From Biomphalaria glabrata (Eukaryota > Mollusca > Gastropoda > Planorbidae): a stretch of 64,000 bases of DNA. Of the stretch, positions 50,639-63,300 are shown piece after piece. The stretch covers positions 31,036,036 through 31,100,035 of the forward strand of contig NC_074725.1 of the NCBI RefSeq assembly GCF_947242115.1, given 5' to 3'. Under the pieces are notes generated by a model. The model searched no databases and was not told where the DNA came from. It worked only from the letters and a program-made list of their open reading frames with translations. Made by a program: the position numbers and the translations under genes. Numbering within the stretch: the first letter of the stretch is position 1; every line of letters begins with the position of its first letter.

Positions 50639-53600
50639 TCAAACAGTCACTGATACAGTCTGAGGCGAATCTTCGTTTTTTTCTTTTCTTTTGACACCAA
50701 CTAAAGGACTGGATGCTCTGCTCTTGCTCTCGCTCTCTAACTGCCGGGAGTAAGCATCACGGATGAGTCGAAAGGCTTGGGCGTTAGAATACGGAGTCTG
50801 TGGAAATGCATGTTTATGAGTCGCCCACGCTGAAATTTGGAATCCTCTTAAAAGGATAAATAAAACATCCCATGGCCCTTACTTAGAGTTAACTTGATGA
50901 ATCAGTTTTAAAGCTATGACATTTTTTTTATTTATTTTAAGGCACAAACAATCTTTGGGCACTATGGAAACAACTAACCACATGCTCATGAGCTCAGAGT
51001 CATACTTAAGAGGGGAAATTGATTTCACAAAGTGAACATAATGACAGCTTAATTTGATAGTTTGTCGTATCTTTCCTCTACATTCATGTCTCCTAAGTTT
51101 TAAACTTGGTTGAACATTAGCACGACTAAATTTGTCACCTGATTTTAATAATGTTAATAAAATAAAGTTCCCTTTTCAGACCTTGCAGTCTACGGGGCAG
51201 ATGAGATAAAGTTTGGTTAACAAGGGTGTCATGTGGCCAGCACAACAACCAACCGCCTTTACTTTCCCCAACTAATGTCAGGTACCCATTAGAGCTGGGT
51301 GGACCTCCGGTTCAGAAGCCAAGAGTTTTACCACTCAGCCACCACGCCTCCAATAATCTTTATACATTTAGTTATTAACTTTTGGTCCATTATCATTAGG
51401 AGTAACCTTCCTTTCTCATTTGCTTGTTTCCACATTATTGCAAGCAATTTATGACCTTTGACCTTTCCTGCTATTTCCAGTTTCTTTGATATATTTATAA
51501 CCTAGATTTTTAAAAATTGCAATGTTTTTTTCTATATGCAACATAATGACAATCCAATTCAATGGGGAACATAATAGCTATTTAATTGTACAAACAACTT
51601 AATGACATGTAATTTCTATAGGCAACATAAAAACTGCCCACTTCTAGACACCAAGCAGCCTAGATTAAATATCAGCAATTCCCTACTAGTAATCTGCTTT
51701 AATGATAATCCCAATATTGATGAATGTATATAAATAACTAATAAACAAAAAATGTTCAAAGCAGTGAAGATCTAGATATGGAATAATAACTAACGGAAAA
51801 GCAATTACAGATTTTCAATTTCTAAATGATATGATACAAGGGAGAGTAGAAGTCCTAGTGGTGATATTGTATATTCGAATAATAAAAAGTTTATCACAAT
51901 ACGCTTTCAAAATATAAAGTTTCTCTAATTATTCATGGGTTTAAAACCTACATCTGAATATAATATCAATTTCTGAAATTTGATGGAATGGTGCCAACAT
52001 TAATCTAGTAAATAAAAATTAATCTAAATACCTGAGTGATGGGATCCAAATATTTGGCAGGAAGTTTAGTCACAGGGCAAAGTGTCTTTCCAGGTGGCTT
52101 TATTTTACTGAAACATTCAACACAAGACTAGATGTAAAAAAAACTAAAAGAATCAACTTGATGTAAGAAAAGAAACATCTCAGGAAAAAACAAATAAAAG
52201 TCTAATGCTCAAACTAATGACAGTAAAACACTGAATCTATTTATACTTGGTTTTCCTTCTTTAAAATTTCTTAGACATGGGGTTTTCTTTTTATGCAAGA
52301 AGAAGGTGGCCGGTCGAATTCTGAACTGATGGCTTTCAAGTTAAAAACCCAGGTGAAAACTAGGATTGTGTTTATTATGGAATTTTCAGGACATCCCTGA
52401 GTCCACCCAACTATAATATAAATAAATAAATACGGAAAAGCTCCAGACTTTTGTTAACAGATGTCTATGCCGGAAATTAGAAATTAGGTGGTCAGAAAAG
52501 ATAACTACTGTCAATTTGTGGGAGAGAACTAGACAAAAGATCATAGCCCAAGACATCACAAAACGAAAGTGGAGCTGGATAGGACACACCCTGTGAAAAC
52601 CAGCTACCAATGTTGCAAGGCAGGCACTTGATTGGAATCCGCAAGGAAAGAGACCCAAGCAAACCTGGATGAGATCAGTCATCAGTGAAGCAGAGGATAC
52701 TGGAATGACATGGGAGCAGATGAAGAAAGCTGCTCAGAACTGAGTTCGGTGGAGAGGTGTGGTTGCAGCCCTATGCTCCCCTAGGAGTGCACAGGATTAA
52801 GTCAAGTAAGTCAATATAAACTTTTACTGTCTTTTACTTTAGTATTTAAAATTTAGATTTAAGCTATTGCAATGTAATTTTGCAGATATTTGCAGCTAAC
52901 CTTTGACTCTATGCATTCACATATAGCCTTTGACTCTATGCACTCAAAGAGAACCTTTGATCTATGCACTATCAACTTGAGAAAAATATTTCTACAAATA
53001 TTGATAGAAGAATAAAGTAAACACTTACACTTGAGGAAAAATTTCTCTAAATGTTGACTCATCTGTGAAAGTTATAAAAGTGCGTTCACATTTCTCGTCA
53101 ACTGTCAGCTCCGGCTTCTTCACCTCTGCCACTCTGTGTGGACGAGACAAACTTTTGATTCAACAAGATATTAGTGTAAACAAAACATCACTCAAAACAT
53201 ATTTAGAACAGCATTTGTTTTATCAAGTGTAATAGTCACATACATCTCTGAATATAATAAGTGATTTCTGAAGATGCAGAGTCTGTTTTTATTACAATAC
53301 CTCTATTCAAGTCAGAACTTAATGGAACCTGTATCCAGGAACCTGTATCCAGCAGAAACTTGGATCAAGGAACCTGGACAGATGATCTCAAAAACTGTTC
53401 TAATGATTTTGTTAGAAATTTAACAGTTGATGTACATCACTGAGAAAAGAATTACTAGCTTCTTGGCCACAAACTCTAGTTTGGCTGTTATAATTTTTCA
53501 AAGTAAAAAATAAATAAATGTAAATTCGGCTGGAGACTATATCTAGGTCTATGTAGAGCCAACATGGCGAAGTCAGCCATATTACCGTAATTATGCCATG

Positions 53601-56600
53601 ACTGAGTAAATTTAAAGTTGCTTAAACTTTATTGAAGTTAATAAGTGCTGTTTATATTTTTATTAAAAACTATATAAATAACATCTAGATTCTAAATCTA
53701 GATGCAGATTTAGACAGGATATTAAGAACTTTAGGTCTATTGTTAGATCTAGATGTCCATATAATGAACATATCAATAAATAATCACACAAATATACCTG
53801 CCTTACTAGCCGAATCAGAAAATGCATATTTCTTTTGCAGCTGACTGTGTCATCGATACAATACCCGAATTGAGCCCAAAAAAATTTTTTATTATATTTT
53901 TTTTAGGATTTTATTATATTTGAAGTTTAATAATAGAGGTATTGTCTTTTTAAAAAAAAATTATCTTAAATTTTTTTTTTTTTTTTTGTTTCGTCTGTTT
54001 CAGTGTCAACTTGAACAAATGCCATTCTAATATGTATTCATACAATGCATCACTGGCTATGTAAACAAATAACTTCATTTATTAACTAGAAAACTAAACT
54101 AACTAAAACTAACTAAACTAAACATTATTGGAGTAAACTTAGTCAAATGTTTCAAGTCTCTGTTTCCCTGATTTGTTTTTTTCATTCATAGCTTGCAATT
54201 TCAGCAACTATCTAGCCACTTTCCTGACACTGAAACCCATTTCTCCAACACTGTAACGATCAAGCCAGTTTCACTAACAATTTAGTTAGTTGTACAAATT
54301 CATACAAGTGCCATTAGAAAGCGGAATGGGTTGCCTGAATAAGCCAGGAAAACCAACGCTTAGCAGAGTTTAAGTCACCCATTAACATGCTTGACTAGAT
54401 TTACACATGAAATGTATAGGATGTAATTATCTTCTTTTTTGAAGTAATGTCTGTAGTCTATAAGATAAGTTTACCTAGCTGTTAATTAAGCCAATTCCCT
54501 GTCTAATAATTAAGTCAGTTTCCCTGGCTTCTAATTAAGCCAGTTTTCCAAACTATCAACTAAGCCAGTTTCTCTTACAATCAAGCTAACTATTCTGACT
54601 GAATGCTTAAGGTAACCCAGTAACCTACTCTTCAGAGTCCACATCTACATCTGGCTCATAAGGAAGCTCTTCAATCAGAGGCATGGTCAAGGAATGGTAG
54701 CGTATGATGGGGCCTTGATAAACTTGTTTCACAACCCTTGCCCTTTTCTTCTCAAGCTCTAGCTTCTGATAGTTTTCTGTTGTAGATTCAGAGCACATAG
54801 AGATAGACTGACGACGATGTAACGCAATAGAGTTGTATCATCAAATAGCGATAGAAAAATGACTGATAGTGTTATTTATTAGTAAAAGTACCCCTTTTCG
54901 GTCCTTGCAATCTATATGTTTTTATGGCGGACAGTTATCGAGCGAGTCATGTGGCCAGCACAATGACCAACCCTTTTTTGTTTTACCCAAATAATGCTAG
55001 TTACTCACATTATCTGCCCTATAGATCACAAGGTCTGAAAAGTTAACTTTTACTTTTAAAAAATGATAAAACCTAATCATACAAAAATGTTAAACCTAAT
55101 CATACAACAAAAATGTTAAACCTAATCATACAGAAAAGTTAAAAACCTAATCATACAAAAAATGTTAAAACCTAATCATACAAAAAATGTTAAAACCTAA
55201 TCATACAAAATGCTAAACCTTATCATACAACAAAAACGTTAAACCTAATCATACAGAAAAGTTAAACCTAATCAAACAAAAATGTTTAACCTAATCATAC
55301 AAAAAATTTTAACTTAATCATACAAAAAAGCTAAACCTAGTCTAATTCTGGTCCTATAACACAGTCTTACAAAGATGATAACTTTATTAGAAAACTTCTT
55401 AAAAAAGTAATTACCAAGACTTTTCATGTTTTGTATTTCTGTAATTTTGGCTTCTTCTAATAACTCCTCTTGTGTCATCCTACGAATGTGGGAAACATTT
55501 TTCTTGGCTGCCATATCTTTCAACATTTTGTCCTTCTCCAGATCTAACTTCTGCCGAGAAGACGCTGCTTCAGATTTAAGAGCTGTTGACCTTCGCACCG
55601 ATTTCCTTTCTGATAGTAAAAAGTAAATTAAAATCCTCAGTTTAACCGGTTAAAAAAGAAATAATAGAAACAAACCTCAACTTATCTCACGAAATTTTAT
55701 TTAATGAGCCCTAATCCATATAAAAAAAAAACCACTGCCATGATTTAAGTAATAAAAAGGCTGCCTGGTCCTGTGGTATGAGCTTTGGACTGTATATCAT
55801 GATGGTCCTGAGTTTAAACTCTCTGGCTTCCATCCTCTTGCAGGAGATTTGGATTATGAAATTATCTTCATTTCTGACGGAAATTCAAAAAATGATAAAC
55901 TAAAACAAAACAAGTAATGTTTGTTTGTTTGTTTTACATGTTTCGGATGTTCCTTCAGAGTTGAAGATAATTACTTCCTAGTCCAAACCTCCCGCAGGAT
56001 GACGGGGGATGGGAGCGGGCAGGGTTTGAACCCTGGACCATCGATAAATCTGAACGACAGTCCAGCGTGCAAACCGCATGACCAGGCAGCCATCCCGGTG
56101 TGAAGCACTTAAAGCCTTTGAAAAGAAAAAAAAAAAATACCTATAAACAACAGACTTGAATGGAGATAAATATAAAAAGGATGTGTTTGGAGATGTAGGC
56201 TAGCTCTTCTCAAGCAGAAAAGGAGTTTGGAAAAGAATGTGTCCATTTGTTTTTCTTCATCCTTAGCAGACTACAAAATTCTTAGAAGTTGCAACATGTG
56301 CAGCAACATAAATGCTGAGTATGTATACAGTATACTACTCACCTGGGGACACATAGATTTGTACAGTTGATGGAATTTCTTTGGGCTTTTCTTTTTTGGG
56401 TTTCTTAACAACAGGTTTTTTTTCTTTATCCTTTTCACCTTTAGGATCCTAAGTTGAGGAGAAAATAAAAGAGAAAGAAACGGTAAGTGTGATGACTATT
56501 ATAATCGCCATCAAACGTTCATTTGATTGAAGACTTTAAGGCTCAAATGCCCCCTTTTAAAAGCTCCCCGCCTTTGCGCTTTATGCATGTAAATTAAAAT

Positions 56601-57854
56601 TTGGCAAGTCTGAGAAAAACATAAGATGGCTGAGGATCACTCGGAAAAGGGCAAAGAACATTAGATACAGTTTCCCTTTCTCCCTACAGTGAAGACAGTG
56701 AAGGTCAAAGATGGGCCTGAACCATTCAAAATAGTAAGCAATGGGATATATGCCTACCCTGCAATGGAATATGATAGCTTGTACAGGCCTTCATAACAAG
56801 GGTGCCTCATGTGCTTTTAAAGATTTTACACAAAATAGACTGGCTTACTGGCATTTTTTTTTCTCCAATTTTTATAATTTTTCTATAGTCAAACTATTTG
56901 TCTCAGAAGAAACTAATTATTAAAAATAGTTTTTCATAAACCTTTTGAATTTGTCATCTATTTAAAAAAATATTTAAATTAAAATTTCACACAGGGGGCA
57001 AGGTGACTGAGTGGTGAAGCGCTTGGCTACTGAGCTGGGTGGTGTCAGGTTTGCGGCCCGGTGAAAACTTGGATTTTCAAATTTCAGGATTTTTAGGGCA
57101 CCTGAGTCCAGCCAACTCTAATGGGTACCTGACATTAGTTGAGGAAAAGTAAAGGAAGTTGGTTGTTGTGCTGGCCACATGAAACCCTCGTTAACAGTGC
57201 ACCACAGAAACAGAAGATGACCTTTACATCATCTGCCCCAGAGATTGCAAGGTCTGAAAGAAAAACTTAATTTTTTTAAATTTTACAACAGTCCTGCATT
57301 TTCTTCACAGCTCTAGAAGTGATTTTTTCCCACTGTTGTTTACTGACAAGCATATTGAGCTTATGTGTTACAGCAAGTTCTTAGCTAAGTTTTCAGTGTT
57401 CAAAAAATAGAAAAGCAAATTGCAAGTCACAGCACTTACTTTGTAAGCTTTTGTCACCACTCCTTTTCTTTTCTTGGTTGGTTTGCCTTCAACATCATCA
57501 TCACTTTTCACCTCATCATTTTCATCTATGCTAAAGTCTGAATCGATAACATCATCGGAATCGGACTGAGAGGAGTTATAATCTTTATCTTCCTCTTCCT
57601 GTTGATGGCAGAGTGAACAAAATCAGAGTGAACATTTTTCAACAGACAATACATAAATTAGAAGCTAAGTTTTTCTATGAACCATGAGACACGAAGCATG
57701 ACAAATCTTTATTAATTAAATGACAATGTTAATGACTCACTTCATCGAAGCCTCCATATGTTGTTTTATAAAAATCATCATCATCTTCGGCTTCTAACAG
57801 CTTCGACATCTTATTTCCAGCGTTGATACGCTTCTCTCTCTGTGTGGCTAACAT
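50639..57854 (-). CDS. VPS72: VPS72 / YL1, H2A.Z-specific chaperone subunit, 8 exons, complete
   Basis: VPS72/YL1 binds histone H2A.Z-H2B and serves in SRCAP and TIP60/p400 remodelling complexes in the nucleus. Exons, complement: 57741-57854, 57440-57598, 56343-56448, 55415-55609, 54629-54776, 53029-53133, 52032-52107, 50639-50797. They join in phase to 353 codons plus TGA (human 364). Residues 11-38 carry the YL1 start pattern NAGNKMSKLLEAEDDDDFYK then TTYGGF. Residues 39-75 are very acidic (H2A.Z-binding region), followed by KKRKGVVTKAYK. Residues 165-205 hold the helical block MTQEELLEEAKITE, and GPIIRYHS follows. The YL1_C domain lies at about 277-320 (CPVTKLPAKYLDPIT, PYSNAQAFRLIRDAY). 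The basic C-terminal tail ends in SVTV. Introns carry SINEs, including an inverted SINE pair in intron 3 and a minisatellite in intron 4. Confidence 0.95.
51166..51352 (-). mobile_element. tRNA-derived SINE family 1, internal deletion
   Basis: Minus copy from AGTTCCCTTTTCAGACCTTG to CTCAGCCACCACGCCTCC, shortened inside. In VPS72 intron 7. Confidence 0.8.
52490..52795 (+). mobile_element. LINE ORF2 C-terminal fragment
   Basis: Plus strand reads LWERTRQKIIAQDITKRKWS, WIGHTL, ALDWNPQGKRPKQTWMRSVI and WRGVVAALCSP, the usual end of an RTE-like LINE ORF, with internal stops. In VPS72 intron 6. Confidence 0.78.
54285..54475 (+). mobile_element. LINE 3' tail (SFFPSAIRAWNGLP family)
   Basis: GGAATGGGTTGCCTGAATAA, GCCAGGAAAACCAACG and ATCTTCTTTTTTGAAGTAAT. 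In VPS72 intron 5. Confidence 0.72.
54888..55050 (-). mobile_element. tRNA-derived SINE family 1, degenerate
   Basis: TACCCCTTTTCGGTCCTTGC, TCATGTGGCCAGCACAATGA and a second tail (CAAGGTCTGAAAAG) suggest a broken or doubled copy in VPS72 intron 4. Confidence 0.6.
55064..55335. repeat. 22-26-bp tandem repeat, VPS72 intron 4
   Basis: About 11 units of CCTAATCATACAAAAAATGT plus TAAA, degenerate in A-run length. Confidence 0.85.
55759..55900 (+). mobile_element. tRNA-like SINE family 2, left arm of an inverted pair
   Basis: Plus copy GGCTGCCTGGTCCTGTGGTA to ATTTCTGACGGAAATTC in VPS72 intron 3. Confidence 0.78.
55917..56092 (-). mobile_element. tRNA-like SINE family 2, right arm of an inverted pair
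   Basis: Minus copy starting within 20 bp of the plus copy: TTTCGGATGTTCCTTCAGAG to CGCATGACCAGGCAGCCAT. Confidence 0.82.
56994..57270 (+). mobile_element. tRNA-derived SINE family 1
   Basis: Plus copy in VPS72 intron 2; GGTGACTGAGTGGTGAAGCG to GCAAGGTCTGAAAGAAAAAC. Confidence 0.82.
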
Positions 57855-58259
57855 TGTCAAGTGTGTCTTTTTGTTGCAATATATACCAGTATATTGATCT
57901 ACAAAGGTAAAGTCATACTCATAGTAGAAATAATATTTTGAGAAGAATACATTAATACAATAATAAATAATATTTAAAATACATACAATAACAATTACAA
58001 TATTTAGAGTAATACGGTTACTAAAGTGAACTAAAGTTACTTACAGAGTTGAGTAACTTACTCTTAGTGAAAAAGTCTTACTACTTAGACTTACTAACTA
58101 GAATCTCATCTATTACTTACTAGTAAATACTAGAATCTAGTACTACGGTCTTAGTAAGTTTAAAGTTACTACTGAACTTACTTAACTTATCGTCTTATTA
58201 CCACTTATTTTGACTTATTCACATTATAGTGATTATAGACTATAATCACTATATACTAG

Positions 58260-59045
58260 ATCTATATTTACTCTGAGATCTTATTATTTTTTTTATAAAA
58301 TCTACATATCTAGATTTTTCTAGTCTACTCCCAGTGTTTTGGATATAATAAGTAATAGATCTAGATCTATAAGTCTAGAATCTATAACTAGATCTAGAAT
58401 CTAGATCTAGGTCGTCTATTTTAAAAGCCTAGAAATGCATTGGTGACCAGCAAACAGCGAAAATATTTTTGGCTACCTTTCTGTATACAGGTACTGTAAC
58501 TGTATGTGGTTCGATAGATCTATTTATTTAGCTGTGAAACTTGTGTAGCGGGGATTGAGAGCTGTTACTAACAGTGTTAGTAGTGTTAGAACTCTGAAAC
58601 TAGTCTAGATGATAATATTAAATCTAATAGCAGACTTTTTAAAGTCGGTAAACAACGACAATAAGACTAGATCTAGATGTAGATTATAAGAGAAAACGAA
58701 TAACGATGGACGTATGAATACATTTTTTTTTCTAAATCTAAACAAATACGTAAAAATAGCATCGGGAATTCGTTTTTCTTTATTTTTGTTTATAACTGGA
58801 TTCTAGATTCTAGATCTAGATTCCCTAGATTCTAGATCTAGACTAGTCTAGACTATAGTTTATATGAAAAAGATGATCTAGATCTAGATAGATCTTATCT
58901 TATCTAGTAATATTACTTTTAGACTAGATTTCTCTACTTGTATTTAATTTTAAATTCTAATAAGTTCTAGAATCTAGCTGCAGTCTTGAGTCTAGACTAG
59001 TACTAGTAGCAGCTAGATAAAACTAGATTCAAGATTGCCTCCCTA
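58260..59045. repeat. CTAGATCTAG-dense low-complexity region upstream of VPS72
   Basis: Many overlapping palindromes (TCTAGATCTAGA, CTAGATCTAGATC, ACTAGTCTAG). A similar cluster lies at 23930-24360 around the TUBGCP3 start, and a weaker one at 53690-53760. Confidence 0.8.
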
Positions 59046-59603
59046 GTTCTGTCAGTCGGACCCTAGATCATGAGAATGAATGAATGCATGATCATCTGAC
59101 ATCTGTCGATCTGATAATCATCATCTCACTAATCATAATGATTCACTAATTGGAGTAATCTAAATCTCGGTCACAGTGATTGAATGATATTCAGTTCAGT
59201 CCAATCATCAGTCAATGTAATCACTGTGCACTGACTCAGTGAGTGTCTCTCAGAGACTCTCTGACTACTGAGTCAGTGACTGTCGTTGTCACCGTTGTGT
59301 CATCTCTGTCCATTGAGCTCCTGTAACCGAATCCCTTTATTTTCCCGGTCAGCAGCTATTCTTAGTTGTCTTAACTTAGTCTTAGAAATCTAGATCTATA
59401 TCATAATAATTAAAATGCAATCTAATTATTAGGTGAAACTTTACACTGTCACTTTACTGTAACTTTACATCAAAGGCAAAGACCACTTAATAAAATAGAC
59501 CTATAAATATAGATATCTACTTTAGTAACTTTATATAGATTTTTATAGATCTAGTTCTAGAGTTAGTAGAGTCATGCAGCTCCAGTAGCACATCATTGAC
59601 ATT

Positions 59604-59778
59604 GGATGGCTGGTATGCATGCTAGACTGCTGTTTCATATCGATGTCCCGGGTTCATACCCAGTCCACTATCATCCCTTGTTGTCCTGCTAGAGGTTTAA
59701 GCTAGGATGTAGATTATCTTCAACTTTGAAGGAACATCTTAAAATGTAAAGAATATAAAATATTTTTACAAACATTGG
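59604..59778 (+). mobile_element. tRNA-like SINE family 2
   Basis: Plus copy with TGGCTGGTATGCATGCTAGA, the B-box-like CCGGGTTCATACCC and TTCAACTTTGAAGGAACATC. Upstream of the NATD1-like gene. Confidence 0.75.
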
Positions 59779-60061
59779 ATTCAATTTTCATAAATTTGGA
59801 GACATTAATGATGATTAATCACTGATTCCTGAGTAATCATAAGTGATGGTCATGAAAGTAAGAGCAGCAAGAATGAAGATGAATTGTTTACATTTTAGGA
59901 TAAATCTGGTCTAGGTCTAGATTACTAGTGAGCTTAGTAGAATCTAGAATAAAGTCTGAATAATCTACATCAACCTGTCAACCAAGTCTTGAAACATAAC
60001 AAATTCAGCAACAATAGCTGCATCATCCGCCGTTCTCAATTTTGGTTAATATTCTAACTAG

Positions 60062-60088
60062 CCCCCCCCCCCCCCCCCCCCCCCCCCC
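60062..60088. repeat. Poly-C tract of about 27
   Basis: Uninterrupted C run about 290 bp upstream of the NATD1-like ATG; G-quadruplex potential on the other strand. Confidence 0.95.
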
Positions 60089-60378
60089 AGTTTGAGAAAT
60101 GCTGTTATTAGTTTTATTCACTCATTAGATCTATTTCTACAAGGTTTGATTCATTGTCTACTACCGGCACTGTATTTACAATTTTTAGTTGTCTGTCAAT
60201 CTTTTTATTATATTTTTATGATAATTTTTTGTAAACTATAGATTTAATGGTAATTATTTTATAGTTCTAAATACTACATTAAACCTTCAAGCCTAAAATA
60301 TGATTTTGTCATTTTTTTTTTTAAAACTAGATTTGAGCATGTAAGAACTAAGTGTCATAGATTCATTTGAAAACAGCA

Positions 60379-63300
60379 ATGCAAGTCTTTCTAAGAAATA
60401 CTTTCAAGACATCTGTAATCAGTGTAAGCAGTATTAGCAAGTTTATGAGTAAACAGAACATCATATCAAGGACACTATTTAATCTGCACACTCCACAGAT
60501 TTTATATTTAACTTGCGGTACATCTTTCAGTGTCTTCCCTTTGATTCACTGCAGTCCTATCAAATCTGTGTTAGACTGCAATATCAGACTCATCCTCTGC
60601 CAGAATCGGACAATCTTCACGCTACGAAACAGGTTATTCAGGTAAAATTCGTTCCAGGCATTTGGTATTGTCATTTGTGAATAATAGAAGTACCTGGTAG
60701 GCATTGTCATTTTAGCACTCATGTAAAATTCATTCCAGGCATTTGGTATTGTCATTTGTGAATAATAGAAGTACCCGGTAGGTATTGTCATTTTAGCACT
60801 CATGTTTATGCGTGTAATGTTATCACAGTGCCTTGAGCCTACAATTTGTTTGTTAACACCACTCTATAAATTAAACAATTATTATTAAATTATTATTGTC
60901 TTAAAGCTCTTCACTAAATATTACCAGTACAAAGACAGTTAAAACATAAGACTGAGCTGAAAAGAAAAAGGATTATTAAACTAAGCAAAAACTTGAAAAT
61001 ATTGAACAGAGACCAAATTAATTGAATCCCAGAGATTCTTCTAGACTCCTAGATGAGATGTGGATTTTCTCCTTCACCACTGTTTATAGTTTGTGTGTGC
61101 ATAGCTATTCTGTCAAATACATTGAAATTACTTCCCTTAACCATATCTACACTACCAGAACTTACTAAGGAGTAAACAATTTTATTGAACATAAAAACTC
61201 AAGCTCTTAACCACTCATCCAGCATGCCCCCAAATGTAATGTAATATTGAAGTGTATATTTCTATGTCCACAGCTCTCAATTAGGTCAAGGTAGTGATAT
61301 TGAAGGTCGCCCTGTTGACGCTGTTGTAATAAGTCAAGTAACTATCAATATGACGACTCACAATGTTCTACATAATCAAACTGAAAACTATTTCTTTATC
61401 GTATTAAAAGGTTAGCAGTAGCGGTAGTTGTTATTTACTGAGACAGAATCTTGTGACTTTTATCAAGCTCTATCCTGCAATAGTTAGCGTGGTGGTTGGG
61501 TGGTTAAGCGCTTGGCTGTTGAACCTGGGGTCCTGGCTTCAAATCTCTGTGGAGACTGGGATTTTTAATTTCAGGATTTTTAGGGCGTCCCTGAGTCCAT
61601 CCAACTTTAATGGGTACCTAATTTCATTTGGGGAAATTAAAGGCAGTTGGTTTTGTGCTGGCCACATGACACCCTGCTTGTTAACTGTGGGCCACAGAAA
61701 CAGATGACAATAACATCATCTGCCCTATAGAGCGCAAGGTCTGAAAGGGGAACTGTACTATGCAGCAACAGTCACTGCACATTTCTTATTTCAGCAATTT
61801 TGATCCATGTAATAATTTTGCAGCTCTAACTTTACAGTTCCAAGTTTGAAAATGATATGGTAATTAAAATATTTTTGTTAATCAAAGACATTGCCATCAC
61901 CATTGTCACTTTCAATTCAATTTCAGGCTTGGAATTAGAATGAGATTTATTTTGATAAGAGTTCCAAGTGGAAGGGCTGCTTACAACTACCAAGCTTTAC
62001 TAGTCAACATAAAGTTACATTTTCATTTCTCAGTCTATTTGACTTGATAGGATATAAGAAAACAATATTTGAACTTTAAATTACCAAGCTTTACTAGTCA
62101 ACATAAAGTTACATTTTCATTTCTCCTGAGATGAGGGCTAAGGACGTTGGCGGCCTTAATTATTGCTCCGGCAGGAGTGTGTGCATATTGGCCTGCAAGA
62201 GGGTCCGAAACTTAAACGTGGAAAGTCCACTCTGCTCATCACTTCCACTGTTAGCTAGAGTTTCCCACAATGGGGAGTGGTTTGACGAAGGTTTTTTGAC
62301 ATCCCCAGTATCAGAACTGCCACTGGGTTAGACGCGTTTCTCTACTACCACGTCGGGGGATGGGCTAGATAGAGCCTAACTCATGAGCGCAAAAGAGACG
62401 CCCAGCTCAGTCCGCGGAGGCCGTGCCAGTCAGCCCAATTTTGCTCATTAGAGAGACCCGCCAATTAGCTGAGTCCCAGGAGAACCCGACCAACCCTTGA
62501 GTTGGTGTCCAGCGCTATCCGCTTTTTGGAGAACCCGTGGGTCTCTTAGTCACCGTTGCCCCGGGGCTTCACAGAGGGGGGGGGGGGCTGGACATAACCC
62601 CTTTGTTTGCACTTTTACAATTGCCGACTGCTCATTCATCAGTGGCAAGTAACCAGTACCCTTGGCCACCCCTCTATAGAGCGGGGTGTTCACCCGTGAC
62701 CACGTTGAGGTGGTACTGGAACGCCATTTATTTCTCAGTCTATTTGACTTGATAGGATATAAGAAAACAATATTTGAACTTTAAACTGAGTGGTTTCTCG
62801 TGATGGTCGACTAAAGTATATTTAAAAAATATATTGTCTGTAAGGAAATTTGTCTTACAATTTGTGCATTACACCAAACAAAACATTATAACTATAGAAA
62901 ACCAAATTGTACATTCACACCAGACTCACTCATAATTTACATGTGAAAAGTTTATATCAGATTGTATCTATTTGACCCTAACCCTTGTTTGTCTTTGCTA
63001 TCAGTGTCTTGTATCTCTTTTGTGATGGTAAAATCACAAAATCCTGACCCAAAGGGTGATTTTTTATTTCTAGAATCTTTTTAGCTTTTTTTATGGATAT
63101 TTGTCTCAAACAGCTGCCCCAATGGGGTTTGTTTTTTTTTGCCACTGACTTTACCAGCAGCATTTAGGATTCTATGAAGTTTATATTTATTTTTAATGCT
63201 CAGTAACTTGACTTGTACAATTTTGACATTCAGAAATGAAGATTATTACATCCTGGTACAGGACAATCAGGGAATGGTTTGTTTTGGGATGACAGACTGA

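Larger units (their letters stand above)
57855..60378. promoter_or_regulatory. Divergent VPS72 / NATD1-like intergenic region
   Basis: About 2.5 kb between the two ATGs, read outward in opposite directions. Holds the CTAGATCTAG-dense region, a stretch at 59210-59300 with TGACTCAGTGAG and TGAGTCAGTGAC (AP-1-like, self-complementary), a family-2 SINE and the poly-C tract. A shared promoter is inference; no TATA box was assigned. Confidence 0.45.

Noticed and set aside
53261-53443. 60-residue ORF in VPS72 intron 5
   Set aside because: Contains a short local duplication, lies in an intron, and lacks splice sites in a matching phase.
62131-62331. 66-residue ORF in the 604-bp insertion
   Set aside because: Too short and without recognisable motif; the insertion seems non-coding.
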